Source: Streptomyces sp. MBT53
GTDB taxonomy: Bacteria; Actinomycetota; Actinomycetes; Streptomycetales; Streptomycetaceae
DNA: 64,000 nucleotides
Direction of reading: 5' to 3'
Assembly (NCBI RefSeq): GCF_016654115.1
Contig: NZ_JAEQAZ010000012.1
Span: forward strand, 22,181 to 86,180
Shown in pieces: positions 1 through 11,787 of this stretch. A model generated the notes under the pieces. The model made no database searches and was not told the DNA's origin. It saw nothing but the letters and a program-made list of their open reading frames with translations. A program made the position numbers and the translations under genes. Each line of letters begins with the position of its first letter. The first letter of the stretch is position 1.

Positions 1-275
1 CCCTGGTCGGCGTGGAAGTTGAGGAAGAGGACACCGCCGACGAGCTTGCCGTCCAGCCAGATGCCGTGCAGGGACGCGCTGTCGGCGGCGCGCAGGTCGG
101 CGTAGCGCTGGAGCATGGCCCGCGCGGACTCGACGTCCGTCTCCTGGGAGCCGAAGGAGATGTACTGGCCGATGAACTCCCGGCCGCGGTCCAGGTGGGC
201 GAGGAACTCTTCGGCGTGCCACGGCTCCAGGGGACGCAGTTCGGCCCCGTCGTCACCCAGGGATATCGCGTACAT
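1..275 (-). CDS. GNAT-family N-acetyltransferase (5' part only)
   Basis: The first 91 codons of a gene that runs off the left edge. The start is the ATG at 275, preceded by a GGAG-type ribosome binding site. The reading MYAISLGDDGAELRPLEPWH, then a region with FIGQYISF and LHGIWLDGKLVGGVLFLNF, looks like the N-terminal half of a RimJ/RimL-type GNAT acetyltransferase: an alpha1-alpha2 region, then the beta2-beta3 turn. The acetyl-CoA loop lies outside the window, so the family call is inferred from the first half only. The start lies inside the end of the upstream MMPL gene (23 bp overlap), so the two are probably translationally coupled. Confidence 0.6.
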   Translation of the reverse strand, partial: MYAISLGDDGAELRPLEPWHAEEFLAHLDRGREFIGQYISFGSQETDVESARAMLQRYADLRAADSASLHGIWLDGKLVGGVLFLNFHADQ

Positions 276-2523
276 CCTGCTCCCGCTCCTTCGCCAGTAC
301 GTCCGCCACCTCGGCGTCCGTCGCAGCGGCCAGCCTCTCATGGGCGGCGCGGCACTCGGGGGGCTCGATGCTGATGCGGGGCAGGACGCGGTCCAGGCGG
401 TGGGGCAGCCACCAGTTGGCGCCGCCGAGCAGGTGCATGAGGGCGGGCACCAGGAGGGTGCGCAGGACGAAGGCGTCCAGGGCGACGGCGGAGGCGAGCG
501 CGATGCCGAACATGGCGATCACGCGGTCGCCGCTGAGCACGAAGGCGAGGAAGACCGAGATCATGATGACGGCGGCCGAGTTGATGACCCGGCTGGTCTC
601 GGCGAGGCCGACGCGGACGGCCCGCCGGTTGTCGCCGGTTTCCAGCCATTCCTCGTACATCCGGCTGACCAGGAAGACCTGGTAGTCCATGGAGAGTCCG
701 AAGAGGACCGACACCATGATCACGGGGAGGAAGGGTTCGATGGGTCCGGCCCGGCCGAGGCCGAGGAACTCGCTGCCCCAGCCCCACTGGAAGATCGCGA
801 CGACGACTCCGAAGGCGGCGGCCACGGCGGCGACGTTCATCGCGGCGGCCTTGAGGGGGATGCCGACGGACCGGAAGGCGAGCAGGAGCAGCACACAGCC
901 GAGCGAGATCACGACCCCGACGAAGAGCGGGAGTTTGCCGACGATCACGTCGGCGAAGTCGTCGTAGCTCGCCGTCACCCCGCCGACGTGGATGTCGAGG
1001 GAGGTGCCCGTCTCGGCCCGGGGCAGCACCTCGGTGCGCAGCCGGTCAACGAGGTCGCTGGTCTTCTGGGACTGCGGTGCCGAGTCCGGTACGACGCTGA
1101 AGTAGCCGGTGGAGCCGCCGCCGTCGTAGGTCACCGGGGTCACTGAGGCGACGCCCTCGGTGGTGCGGAGGGTGGCGGCGAGGTTGTCGAGGGTGAGCCT
1201 GTCCTCGGCGCCGTCGATCTTCGTGACGAGGGTGAGGGGGCCGTTGACGCCCGGCCCGAAGCCTCCCCCACTCTTCGAGCGGGAGGTGCCCCCAGCGAGG
1301 AGGTCGTAGGCCTGGCGGGTGGTCGACGTCTTCGGGTCGTTGCCCTGGTCGGAGGTGCCCAGGTGGAGCGAGAGGGTCGGCAGGGCGAGGACGGTGATGA
1401 CGACCAGGGCGAGGGCGCCGAGGAGTTTGGGGTGGTGCTCGACGAACGCCGACCAGCGGGCGGCGAGGCCGGTGGGCAGCTCCGGCTGGGGCCCGTGCTC
1501 GGCGAGCCGGCGCCGTTCGCGGCGGCTGAGCGCCCGCGGGCCGATGAAGGAGAGGAGGGCCGGGAGCAGGGTCACGGAGGCCGCGACGGTGAATATCACG
1601 GTCAACGAGGCGGCGACGGCGACCCCGTTGAGGAAGCCGAGCCGCAGGATCAGCATCCCCAGGAGGGCTATGCACACGGTGGCGCCCGCGAAGACGACCG
1701 CGCGCCCGGTGGTGACGACCGCGTTGGTGACCGCCTCGGTGACGGACAGCCCGCGTTTCAGCCCGCGCCGGTGCCGGGTCACGATGAAGAGGGCGTAGTC
1801 GATGCCGACGCCGAGCCCGACCAGCATGCCGAGCATGGGCGCGAAGTCGGCGACGGTCATGGCGTGGCCGAGCAGCACGATCGCCGCGTAGGCGGTGCCG
1901 ACGCTCACAAGGGCGGTGGCGATGGGCAGCAGCGAGGCGGCGAGCGAGCCGAAGGCGAGGAACAGTACGAGGGCGGCGACGGCCACTCCGACGATCTCGG
2001 CGGTGTGCCCGCTCGACGACTCGGTGAGCGCGATGGCGCTGCCGCCCAGCTCGACCTGGAGCCCGTCGGTCTCGGCGGCCTTGGCGGCGCGGACGACCGC
2101 CTGTGCCTCGGACTTGTCGATGTCCTCGGCCTGGTGCGCGAAGGTGACGGTGGCGTAGGCGGTCCGCCCGTCGGCGCTGATCCGGCCGGTGCCCTGGCCG
2201 TCGTACGGGCTGACCACGGAGGCGACTCCGGGCAGATCGGAGATCTTGTCCAGGGCGTCGGTCATGGTCTGTTCGACGTCGGCGGCGCGGACGGAGCCGG
2301 GCGAGGTGCGCCAGACGACGGTGTCGCTGTCGCCGCCGAGGCCCGGAAACGCCTCCTTGAGGAGCTGGGTCGCGCGGCCCGACTCGGTGCCGGGGGCCTC
2401 GTAGTCGTTCGAGTACGCGGAGCCGGTGACGGCGGCGGCAGCGGTGACCCCGCCGAACGCGAGGAGCCACAGCAGGACGGCGGCGAGGCGGTGCCGAACA
2501 CACCAGCGGGCAAGGGCTGCCAC
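253..2523 (-). CDS. MMPL/RND-family membrane transporter
   Basis: A 756 aa polytopic membrane protein with the typical MMPL layout. There is an N-terminal helix after MAALARWCVRHRL, a large extracytoplasmic loop of about 150 residues, and a block of about five helices containing GLGVGIDYALFIVTRHR. A second loop and a second helix block follow, containing FGLSMDYQVFLVSRMYEEW. The two GxDYxxF/V motifs carry the intramembrane aspartates used for proton coupling. Streptomyces MMPL proteins export lipids or secondary metabolites, but the substrate here cannot be read. GTG start at 2523 with GGGAG about 9 nt upstream. The acetyltransferase gene overlaps its 3' end. About 200 bp of promoter-like sequence separates it from the next gene. 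Confidence 0.9.
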   Translation of the reverse strand: MAALARWCVRHRLAAVLLWLLAFGGVTAAAAVTGSAYSNDYEAPGTESGRATQLLKEAFPGLGGDSDTVVWRTSPGSVRAADVEQTMTDALDKISDLPGVASVVSPYDGQGTGRISADGRTAYATVTFAHQAEDIDKSEAQAVVRAAKAAETDGLQVELGGSAIALTESSSGHTAEIVGVAVAALVLFLAFGSLAASLLPIATALVSVGTAYAAIVLLGHAMTVADFAPMLGMLVGLGVGIDYALFIVTRHRRGLKRGLSVTEAVTNAVVTTGRAVVFAGATVCIALLGMLILRLGFLNGVAVAASLTVIFTVAASVTLLPALLSFIGPRALSRRERRRLAEHGPQPELPTGLAARWSAFVEHHPKLLGALALVVITVLALPTLSLHLGTSDQGNDPKTSTTRQAYDLLAGGTSRSKSGGGFGPGVNGPLTLVTKIDGAEDRLTLDNLAATLRTTEGVASVTPVTYDGGGSTGYFSVVPDSAPQSQKTSDLVDRLRTEVLPRAETGTSLDIHVGGVTASYDDFADVIVGKLPLFVGVVISLGCVLLLLAFRSVGIPLKAAAMNVAAVAAAFGVVVAIFQWGWGSEFLGLGRAGPIEPFLPVIMVSVLFGLSMDYQVFLVSRMYEEWLETGDNRRAVRVGLAETSRVINSAAVIMISVFLAFVLSGDRVIAMFGIALASAVALDAFVLRTLLVPALMHLLGGANWWLPHRLDRVLPRISIEPPECRAAHERLAAATDAEVADVLAKEREQDVRDIPG

Positions 2524-2729
2524 GAACGTGCTCCCGGGGATGGCGAATTGTGGATCTTTGACCGGGAAACATCGTCCGAAGGATGAACAGCCCGCAAAGA
2601 ACGCATGAGCAATACGCGGCCCACTCTCGCAGCCGAAAGTGATCGTTCATCGCGTTCGTGGGCTTCCTCACGAGAGTGGGAGCCAGATCACAGGACAGTA
2701 ACGGCGACTCTGTCACCCCAGCGGGGGCC

Positions 2730-3023
2730 TCAGTCGAACTGGTCCCCCAGCGCCATCACCATCGCGCCGACGACCAGCAGCCACAACGCCCGTCTGGTAC
2801 GGCCCCGGGAGCCGAGCACCGACGCGAGGGCGCACAGCGCGGCACCCACGGCATAGGCGGCCGGGACCAGCACGGGTTCGGAACCGGTGGCCCGGAGCGC
2901 CGCCGCGGCCACCCCGGCCAGCGCCAGCACCGCGCCGGTCAGGGCCGCGGTCCAGCGGGCCCGCCGCGCGTCCAGTGCGGGATCGTCGAAGTCCGGTGTC
3001 TCGGATTCTCCGCTTCCGTCCAT
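2730..3023 (-). CDS. small membrane protein, unknown function
   Basis: A 97 aa protein starting MDGSGESETPDFDD. It has an acidic N-terminal tail of about 25 residues, then three hydrophobic segments (ALTGAVLALAGVAAAAL, PAAYAVGAALCALASVL and ALWLLVVGAMVMALG) separated by arginine-rich turns. I do not recognise a named family; similar short three-helix proteins are common in streptomycetes. I chose the ATG at 3023 because translation from the upstream in-frame ATG (3104) would add a non-hydrophobic, arginine-rich stretch with no good ribosome binding site. It sits downstream of gatB on the same strand but beyond a strong terminator, so it is its own unit. Confidence 0.6.
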   Translation of the reverse strand: MDGSGESETPDFDDPALDARRARWTAALTGAVLALAGVAAAALRATGSEPVLVPAAYAVGAALCALASVLGSRGRTRRALWLLVVGAMVMALGDQFD

Positions 3024-3140
3024 GGCGGGCGAGAGTAGCGCGTCCTCCTGAGAGACCTCGTGCACGGCCAACCGACGTCCTCCACAATCTCGTTGCTCTC
3101 CCACAGGAAGCTACGCAGAACCGGAGGGGCCCGTTCACCG

Positions 3141-3186
3141 AACATCCCTGGGGATGCGTCTCAGTCGACGCGTCCCCAGGGATGTT
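3141..3186. terminator. strong hairpin terminator after gatB
   Basis: Two 20-nt arms (3141-3160 and 3167-3186) pair completely apart from one G-T position, around a 6-nt loop. It lies 17 bp past the gatB stop codon and should end the gatC-gatA-gatB transcript on the - strand. There is no long U tract, as is usual in high-GC actinobacteria. Confidence 0.85.
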
Positions 3187-3202
3187 GATTTCCTACGGCG
3201 GC

Positions 3203-4717
3203 TCAGCCCTCGCTGACGCCCAGCTGCTCCAGGATCAGTTCCTTGACGCGGGCCGCGTCGGCCTGACCGCGGGTCGCCTTCATGACCGCGCCGACCAGGG
3301 CACCGGCCGCGGCGACCTTGCCGCCGCGGATCTTGTCGGCGATGCCCGGGTTGCCGGCGATGGCCTCCTGGACGGCGGTGGTGAGGGCGCCGTCGTCGGA
3401 GACGACCTTCAGACCGCGCTTCTCGACGACCTCGTCCGGGGTGCCCTCGCCGGCGAGAACGCCCTCGATGACCTGGCGGGCCAGCTTGTCGTTCAGCTCA
3501 CCGGCGGTCACCAGGGCGGTGACCCGGGCGACCTGCTCCGGCGTGATGGCCAGCTCGTCGATCGAGGTGCCCGACTCGTTGGCGCTGCGCGCCAGTTCGC
3601 CCATCCACCACTTGCGCGCGGAGGCCGAGTCGGCACCGGCGTCGATCGTGGCGACGATGGAGTCGATGGCACCGGCGTTGAGGATCGACTGCATGTCGAA
3701 CGCGCTGATCCCCCACTCCTCGCGCAGCCGGTTGCGGCGGGCCAGCGGCTGCTCGGGCAGTCCGGTACGGATCTCCTCGACCCACTCGCGCGAGGGGGCC
3801 ACCGGCACCAGGTCGGGCTCCGGGAAGTACCGGTAGTCCTCCGCCTCCTCCTTCACGCGGCCCGAGGTCGTCGACCCGGTGTCCTCGTGGAAGTGGCGGG
3901 TCTCCTGGATGATCGTGCCGCCGGAGTTCAGCACCGCGGCGTGGCGCTGGATCTCGTAGCGGGCGGCACGCTCCACGGAACGAAGGGAGTTGACGTTCTT
4001 GGTCTCGCTCCGCGTGCCGAACTTCTCGCGGCCGTGCGGGCGCAGCGACAGGTTCACGTCGCAGCGCATCTGCCCCTGCTCCATGCGCGCCTCGGACACA
4101 CCGAGCGCCCGGATCAGCTCGCGCAGCTCGGCGACGTAGGCCTTCGCGACCTCGGGAGCTCGCTCACCCGCGCCCTCGATCGGCTTGGTGACGATCTCGA
4201 TGAGCGGGATGCCGGCGCGGTTGTAGTCGAGCAGCGAGTGCGAGGCGCCGTGGATACGGCCCGTCGCGCCGCCGACGTGCAGCGACTTGCCGGTGTCCTC
4301 CTCCATGTGGGCGCGCTCGATCTGCACCCGGAAGGTCTCGCCGTCCTCCAGCTGTACGTCGAGGTAGCCGTTGAAGGCGATCGGCTCGTCGTACTGGGAG
4401 GTCTGGAAGTTCTTCGGCATGTCCGGATAGAAGTAGTTCTTCCGGGCGAAGCGGCACCACTCGGCGATCTCGCAGTTCAGCGCGAGGCCGATCTTGATGG
4501 CGGACTCGACGCCGATCGCGTTGACGACCGGGAGCGCGCCGGGCATGCCGAGGCAGGTCGGGCAGGTCTGCGAGTTGGGCTCGGCGCCCAGTTCGGTCGA
4601 ACAGCCGCAGAACATCTTGGTCTTGGTGCCGAGTTCGACATGGACCTCAAGGCCCATGACGGGGTCGTACGACGCGAGAGCGTCCTCGTACGACTCCAGG
4701 TCGGTCGTGGTGGTCAC
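3203..4717 (-). CDS. gatB: aspartyl/glutamyl-tRNA(Asn/Gln) amidotransferase subunit B
   Basis: A 504 aa protein of normal GatB length. It is the kinase/transamidase partner of GatCAB, which converts misacylated Glu-tRNA(Gln) and Asp-tRNA(Asn) to the cognate amides in the cytoplasm. The family start MGLEVHVEL is present near residue 20. It is followed by the zinc-binding cysteines in [26 protein letters not shown], the [18 protein letters not shown] block, and [11 protein letters not shown]. The C-terminal 150 residues form the helical tail/YqeY domain that recognises the tRNA elbow. Cotranscribed with gatC and gatA, separated from gatA by one small gene, and followed by a strong hairpin. Confidence 0.97.
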   Translation of the reverse strand: MTTTTDLESYEDALASYDPVMGLEVHVELGTKTKMFCGCSTELGAEPNSQTCPTCLGMPGALPVVNAIGVESAIKIGLALNCEIAEWCRFARKNYFYPDMPKNFQTSQYDEPIAFNGYLDVQLEDGETFRVQIERAHMEEDTGKSLHVGGATGRIHGASHSLLDYNRAGIPLIEIVTKPIEGAGERAPEVAKAYVAELRELIRALGVSEARMEQGQMRCDVNLSLRPHGREKFGTRSETKNVNSLRSVERAARYEIQRHAAVLNSGGTIIQETRHFHEDTGSTTSGRVKEEAEDYRYFPEPDLVPVAPSREWVEEIRTGLPEQPLARRNRLREEWGISAFDMQSILNAGAIDSIVATIDAGADSASARKWWMGELARSANESGTSIDELAITPEQVARVTALVTAGELNDKLARQVIEGVLAGEGTPDEVVEKRGLKVVSDDGALTTAVQEAIAGNPGIADKIRGGKVAAAGALVGAVMKATRGQADAARVKELILEQLGVSEG

Positions 4718-4732
4718 GGTGAACTTTCCCTC

Positions 4733-4975
4733 TCAGCCCAGCAGGACGTCGTCGTCGCCCAGCCGCTTCAGCTCGCGGTACAGGATGGCGAGGCCGGTGA
4801 CGATCGCGACGGCGGAGACCGTGGCGTCGATCAGACGGAGCGTGTCGTGCTCGGTGCGCGCCTTCTTGATCTGCTTGGCGACACCCAGCGCGCCGAACGC
4901 GGTGGTGGCGATGGACACATACGTGCCGGACTTCGACTTCTTGAAGCCCTTGGCCTTCGACAGTGCGTTGCTCAC
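4733..4975 (-). CDS. conserved small protein inserted between gatA and gatB
   Basis: An 80 aa protein: a lysine-rich N-terminus ([19 protein letters not shown]), one weak hydrophobic segment ([13 protein letters not shown]), a charged linker, a clear hydrophobic helix ([22 protein letters not shown]) and an acidic tail. Its start overlaps the end of gatA by 4 bp and it ends 15 bp before gatB, so it is certainly translated with the amidotransferase operon. No function is known to me. A role in membrane association or assembly of GatCAB is only a guess from position. Confidence 0.75.
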   Translation of the reverse strand: MSNALSKAKGFKKSKSGTYVSIATTAFGALGVAKQIKKARTEHDTLRLIDATVSAVAIVTGLAILYRELKRLGDDDVLLG

Positions 4976-6474
4976 AGCGACGGTGCCTCCTCAAGCAGCG
5001 GGTGCCCCCACTTTTCCACGAAGGCGGCCTCGACGGCGGCGCCGACCTTGTAAAGGCGGTCGTCCTTCAGCGCCGGGGCGATGATCTGCAGCCCGACCGG
5101 CAGGCCGTCCTCCGGCGCGAGACCGCAGGGCAGCGACATGGCCGAGTTGCCCGCCAGGTTGGTCGGGATGGTGCACAGGTCCGCGAGGTACATCGCCATC
5201 GGGTCGTCGGCACGCTCGCCGATCGGGAAGGCGGTGGTCGGCGTCGTCGGCGACACGATCACATCGACGCTCTCGAACGACTTCTCGAAGTCGCGCGTGA
5301 TGAGCGTACGGACCTTCTGGGCACTGCCGTAGTACGCGTCGTAGTAGCCACTGGAGAGGGCATACGTCCCGAGCATGATGCGGCGCTTCACCTCGGGGCC
5401 GAAGCCCGCCTCACGGGTGAGGGAGGTGACCTCCTCGGCGGAGTGGGTGCCGTCGTCGCCGGTACGGAGGCCGTAGCGCAGACCGTCGAAACGGGCGAGG
5501 TTGCTCGAACACTCGCTCGGCGCGATCAGGTAGTACGCCGACAGGGCGAGGTCGAAGGACGGGCAGTCCAACTCGACGATCTCGGCGCCCAGTTCCTTGA
5601 GAACCTCTACGGCCTCGTCGAAACGCTGGATGACACCGGCCTGGTAGCCCTCGCCTCGGAACTGCTTGACGACGCCGACGCGCATGCCCTCGACGCTGCC
5701 GTTACGGGCGGCCTCGACGACCGGCGGGACCGGGGCGTCGATCGAGGTCGAGTCCAGCGGGTCGTGCCCGGCGATGACCTCGTGCAGCAGCGCCGCGTCC
5801 AGGACCGTACGGGCGCACGGACCACCCTGGTCGAGGGAGGACGAGAACGCGACCATGCCGTACCGCGAGACGGCCCCGTACGTCGGCTTGACGCCGACCG
5901 TGCCGGTGACGGCGGCCGGCTGGCGGATCGAGCCGCCGGTGTCGGTACCGATCGCGAGCGGCGCCTGGAAGGAGGCGAGCGCGGCGGAGGAACCGCCACC
6001 GGAGCCACCGGGGATCTTGGTGAGGTCCCACGGGTTGCCGGTGGGCCCGTACGCACTGTTCTCGGTGCTGGACCCCATGGCGAACTCGTCCATGTTGGTC
6101 TTGCCGAGGATGACGACGTCGGCGGCCTTGAGCCGCTTGGTGACGGTCGCGTCGTACGGCGGGATCCAGCCCTCGAGGATCTTCGAGCCGACGGTCGTCG
6201 GGATGCCCTCGGTGGTGAAGATGTCCTTGAGCGCGAGCGGAACGCCGGCGAGGGGACCCAACTCCTCGCCCCTGGCCCGCTTCGCGTCGACGGCACGGGC
6301 CTGCGCGAGGGCACCCTCGCGGTCGACGTGCAGGAAGGCGTGCACCTTCGCGTCGACCTCCTCGATCCGGGCGAGGTGGGCCTCGGTGACCTCCACGGCC
6401 GTGAGGACACCGGACGCGATGTTCGCGGCGGTCTCGGCGGCGGTGAGCCGGATGATGCTGCTGTGGTCCGTCAT
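4972..6474 (-). CDS. gatA: aspartyl/glutamyl-tRNA(Asn/Gln) amidotransferase subunit A
   Basis: A 500 aa amidase-signature enzyme that hydrolyses glutamine and channels ammonia to GatB. The Ser-cisSer-Lys triad is visible. The lysine is in [10 protein letters not shown] (about residue 80), and the two serines lie in the glycine/serine-rich [15 protein letters not shown] and [14 protein letters not shown] segments. Its length matches the family. It lies 5 bp after gatC and its stop overlaps the following 80 aa gene by 4 bp, which indicates one polycistronic, coupled operon. Confidence 0.97.
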   Translation of the reverse strand: MTDHSSIIRLTAAETAANIASGVLTAVEVTEAHLARIEEVDAKVHAFLHVDREGALAQARAVDAKRARGEELGPLAGVPLALKDIFTTEGIPTTVGSKILEGWIPPYDATVTKRLKAADVVILGKTNMDEFAMGSSTENSAYGPTGNPWDLTKIPGGSGGGSSAALASFQAPLAIGTDTGGSIRQPAAVTGTVGVKPTYGAVSRYGMVAFSSSLDQGGPCARTVLDAALLHEVIAGHDPLDSTSIDAPVPPVVEAARNGSVEGMRVGVVKQFRGEGYQAGVIQRFDEAVEVLKELGAEIVELDCPSFDLALSAYYLIAPSECSSNLARFDGLRYGLRTGDDGTHSAEEVTSLTREAGFGPEVKRRIMLGTYALSSGYYDAYYGSAQKVRTLITRDFEKSFESVDVIVSPTTPTTAFPIGERADDPMAMYLADLCTIPTNLAGNSAMSLPCGLAPEDGLPVGLQIIAPALKDDRLYKVGAAVEAAFVEKWGHPLLEEAPSL

Positions 6475-6479
6475 GGTGA

Positions 6480-6776
6480 TTAGTCCTCCCCCAGGATCTG
6501 CGGCACCTTGAAACGCTGCTGCTCCTGGGCCGGGGCGCCGGAGAGCGCCTGCTCGGGGGTGAGCGAGGGACGGACCTCGTCCGCGCGCATGACGTTCGTC
6601 AGCGGCAGCGGGTGAGAGGTCGGCGGTACGTCTTGGTCGGCGACCTCGCTGACGCGGGCGACCGCGCCGATGATGTCGTCCAGCTGTCCCGCGAAGTGTT
6701 CGAGCTCTTCGGGCTTCAGCTCCAGACGCGCCAGCCGGGCGAGGTGGGCGACCTCCTCGCGCGTGATGCCAGGCAT
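6480..6776 (-). CDS. gatC: aspartyl/glutamyl-tRNA(Asn/Gln) amidotransferase subunit C
   Basis: A 98 aa protein with the diagnostic start [20 protein letters not shown] and the typical C-terminal YFRVP-like element, here [12 protein letters not shown]. GatC clamps GatA to GatB. It is the first gene of the gatCAB operon. An AGAGG element precedes the ATG. About 45 nt upstream on the - strand is a plausible -10 hexamer, TAGGAT (6817-6822), but I see no convincing -35 element. Confidence 0.96.
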   Translation of the reverse strand: MPGITREEVAHLARLARLELKPEELEHFAGQLDDIIGAVARVSEVADQDVPPTSHPLPLTNVMRADEVRPSLTPEQALSGAPAQEQQRFKVPQILGED

Positions 6777-6865
6777 GCAGCGTTCCTCTGGGGTGAGTGT
6801 GTGTGGTTTGGGGCCAATCCTATGGGGCGGGGGGCCGTAGCCGTTAAACGGTTTCCGCGAGGCCT

Positions 6866-6954
6866 CGCCCAGGGCTGCCGATCGTCCACTTCACAACGAG
6901 GGCTGCGTTGTCAGGGGCGCGCCCAGGACTGGTGATCGTCCACTTCGCAACGGG
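6866..6954. repeat. 35-bp direct repeat, two copies
   Basis: Two imperfect copies (6866-6900 and 6920-6954) share the core ATCGTCCACTTC followed by a one-base difference and CAACG, with about 30 of 35 positions equal. They lie in the non-coding gap before gatC. The copies may be spreading intergenic sequence or operator-like; the function is unknown. Confidence 0.6.
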
Positions 6955-7017
6955 GTCGCGTGCAAGGGGCGCGGGGAACTGCGCGACCGGCCACGACGCA
7001 CCCGCAGCCGCGAACCG
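6955..7017. repeat. streptomycete-type dispersed intergenic repeat
   Basis: The stretch containing AGGGGCGCGGGGAACTGCG, then CCACGACGC and CCGCAGCCG, matches a short repeat that I remember as common between genes in Streptomyces genomes. A related variant occurs at 36471-36530. It lies at the 3' end of the GGDEF-EAL gene. Confidence 0.55.
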
Positions 7018-7047
7018 GCAGAAGCCCCTCCCCCGTAGGCGCAGCCT

Positions 7048-9309
7048 TCAGCCAAGCCGCCCCGGATCATCCGCCGCAGCCGCAGGCAACGCCGCCCGAG
7101 GCCGCTGCCACCCCCGAGACCCCCGCGCCAGCAACCACGCCGTCATGTCCTCCGGCGGCATCGCCGCCGCGACCAGCCACCCCTGTACGGCGTCGCAGCC
7201 CAGGTCCCGCAACCGCTCCCACGTCTCGTCGTCCTCAACCCCCTCCGCGACGACGAGCAGCCCCAGCGAGTGCGCGAGATCCACCGTGCACCGCACGATC
7301 TCCGCATCCTCGGTGTCCACCGCGAGCCGCGCCACGAACGACCGGTCGATCTTCAACTCGCTGACCGGCAGCCGCCGTAGATGCACCAGGGACGAGTACC
7401 CCGTGCCGAAGTCGTCGAGGGACATCTTGACGCCGTGGCCGGTCAGGCCGTTGAGCGTGTCGGCGGCGCGCTGCGGGTCCTCCAGGAGGACGTGTTCCGT
7501 GATCTCCAGCTGGAGCGACCCCGCCGGGACCCCGTGCCGGGCGAGGCGCGCGGCGACCGAGCCCGCGAACCCGGGGGTGTGCACATCGCGCGGGGAGACG
7601 TTCACCGCGACCGGCACGAACAGGCCCTGGGCCCGCCATCTGGCGACCTGGGCGAGGGCCGTGTCGAGCACGTATTCCGTCAGATGGGGCATCAGACCGG
7701 ACGACTCGGCGATCGCTATGAACTCGTCCGGCGGCACCTTCCCGCGCTCCGGATGAACCCACCGCACCAGCGCCTCAAGCCCCGCGACCTGACCGTCGAA
7801 ACGCACCTTGGGCTGGTAGTGCACCTGCACCTCGTGCGCGTCGAGCGCCCGCCGCAGATCCCCCAACAGGCCCAGCCGGTCGGGGGTGTTGGAGTCCCGC
7901 TTGGACTCGTAGACCTCTACGCCCGTACGGTCCCGCTTCGCCTGGTACATCGCGACGTCCGCCCGGCGCAGCAGTCCCTCGGCGTCAAGGGCGTGGTCGG
8001 GGAAGACGGCGACGCCCGCGCTGGCCTCCAGGACGAGGGTGAGCCCGTCGAGGTCGAGCGGGGAGCTGAGCGCGGCGACGAGGTTGCGGGCGACCCGGGT
8101 CGCGGACGTCGTGGAGTCGGCGACGGGCAGCAGTACGGCGAACTCGTCGCCGCCGAGCCGCGCGGCCTCCGCCCCGCGCGGCAGTGCCACCCGCAGCCGG
8201 TCGGCTATCTGCAACAGCAGCCGGTCACCTGCCAGATGACCGAGAGTGTCGTTGACCGACCGGAAGCGATCGAGGTCGATCAGCATGAGCGCGGCTTTGG
8301 CGCCGATGCGTTCGGCGTCGTCCAGGGCGGTCCAGATGCGCTCCAGGAGCCACTGCCGGTTGGGCAGCCCGGTCAGAGGGTCGCGCAGTTGCTCCTCGGC
8401 CCTGGCGCGGGCCATCCACAGGGTGGAGTCGAGGGCGATGAGCGGGATCGAGAAGAGGGGCAGCAGGACCGGCTGGGCGACCGCGACCACACAGATCAGC
8501 GGGGCGATGCCGAGCAGGGCGACCGCGACGAGGCCCTGTCTGAGCAGGGCGGTGCGGGCGACGGTGGGCAGTCCGCCGTGGCGCGGGGCGTGCAGATACC
8601 AGAGCAGGGTGCGGGTGACGGCCAGATAGGCGAGGGCCACCAGGATCACTTCGGGGGCGGTGTAGACCGTCCAGGTGTCCGGGTTCCAGGGCTTCTCGAC
8701 GGAGGGCACCCGGCCGAAGGCGCCGAGGACGAGTGCTCCGGCGGCTATGCCGAGGATGTCGACCGCGCCGTGCAGCACGCCCTGGCGCCAGCGGTTGCGG
8801 CGGGCTATGCCGACCAGGACGACGACGGTGAGGCTGACCATGCCGGCGGCGACCCAGCCGTAGAGCAGCAGGACGCCGAGGGTGAGGGCGGCGCCCGAGC
8901 CGGTGCCGCCCCACCAGCGGGCGCGGCCCAGCGCGACCAGATGGCCGACGATGATGCCGGTGAGGACGGCGAGCGACCAGCCGACGGTGCCGGACGGGAA
9001 GAGCGCGTGGTCGCCGGTGAACGCCCGGAAGAAGCCGGCGCCCAGGACGAAGCCGGCCGCGGCCACCACGGCCGTGGGCAGCGCGGGCCAGTTCAGGTGC
9101 CGTCCGGTCTCGCCGCCCGGCAGGGGGGAGGCGTGGCTTGCGGAGAGCGGTGCGTCGTGGCGCGCGTCCGGTGTGGAGTACTGTCCGGTGGCGCGCGGCT
9201 GGGTGCTGCCCGGACGCTCCACGGGGCGCGCTCCCCAACGACTCTTCCGCCAGGCGCCGGTGAGCCGGCGCAGGAGGGAGTCCGGGGGGGCGCTCTCGGT
9301 CGGTTCCAT
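7048..9309 (-). CDS. rmdB: membrane-anchored GGDEF-EAL c-di-GMP protein (RmdB-like)
   Basis: A 753 aa bifunctional cyclic-di-GMP enzyme. After a cytoplasmic tail of about 75 residues come seven or more hydrophobic helices (from LPTAVVAAAGFVLGAGFF to LLPLFSIPLIAL). A GGDEF domain follows with RDPLTGLPNR and an intact LGGDEFAVLL active site. The EAL domain has GLEALVRW, NVSPRDV, DDFGTGYSSL and KIDRSFV, so both domains look catalytically competent. From memory, the S. coelicolor protein at this position next to ligA is RmdB (SCO5495), a c-di-GMP phosphodiesterase affecting development. I chose the ATG at 9309 (GAGAGGGACGGGA upstream) over longer forms whose N-termini have no clear signal. Confidence 0.85.
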   Translation of the reverse strand: MEPTESAPPDSLLRRLTGAWRKSRWGARPVERPGSTQPRATGQYSTPDARHDAPLSASHASPLPGGETGRHLNWPALPTAVVAAAGFVLGAGFFRAFTGDHALFPSGTVGWSLAVLTGIIVGHLVALGRARWWGGTGSGAALTLGVLLLYGWVAAGMVSLTVVVLVGIARRNRWRQGVLHGAVDILGIAAGALVLGAFGRVPSVEKPWNPDTWTVYTAPEVILVALAYLAVTRTLLWYLHAPRHGGLPTVARTALLRQGLVAVALLGIAPLICVVAVAQPVLLPLFSIPLIALDSTLWMARARAEEQLRDPLTGLPNRQWLLERIWTALDDAERIGAKAALMLIDLDRFRSVNDTLGHLAGDRLLLQIADRLRVALPRGAEAARLGGDEFAVLLPVADSTTSATRVARNLVAALSSPLDLDGLTLVLEASAGVAVFPDHALDAEGLLRRADVAMYQAKRDRTGVEVYESKRDSNTPDRLGLLGDLRRALDAHEVQVHYQPKVRFDGQVAGLEALVRWVHPERGKVPPDEFIAIAESSGLMPHLTEYVLDTALAQVARWRAQGLFVPVAVNVSPRDVHTPGFAGSVAARLARHGVPAGSLQLEITEHVLLEDPQRAADTLNGLTGHGVKMSLDDFGTGYSSLVHLRRLPVSELKIDRSFVARLAVDTEDAEIVRCTVDLAHSLGLLVVAEGVEDDETWERLRDLGCDAVQGWLVAAAMPPEDMTAWLLARGSRGWQRPRAALPAAAADDPGRLG

Positions 9310-9521
9310 TCCCGTCCCTCTCACAGCCGGCGGTGCCCACGCCACGCGGTCCGATGCCCGACTTCCATCAACGGAACCGCGTTTGGAAAACCCTTCCCCT
9401 TGCTCACCAAGAGCAGGGGGTTGCCCCAACCGCAGCTGGGCACGGCAGGTGCACACCTCAACAGTAGGCCGCAGAAGGCTTCCACGGGCAGCGGTCGTAG
9501 ACGGTTGCCCGAATGCGACCC

Positions 9522-9561
9522 GGCCACCCGTATGCATCTGGTATGCGCCGATCGGGTGGCC
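9522..9561. terminator. hairpin downstream of ligA
   Basis: Perfect 9-nt arms GGCCACCCG (9522-9530) and its complement (9553-9561) with a 22-nt loop, 18 bp past the ligA stop. It is a plausible but long-looped terminator for the - strand. Confidence 0.5.
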
Positions 9562-9579
9562 TTCAACCGCTGCTCCTCG

Positions 9580-11787
<2,208 letters not shown>

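Noticed and set aside
2975..5053. 692-codon + strand open frame over gatB
   Set aside because: Antisense shadow of gatB with no homology-like features, and it crosses a strong terminator hairpin.
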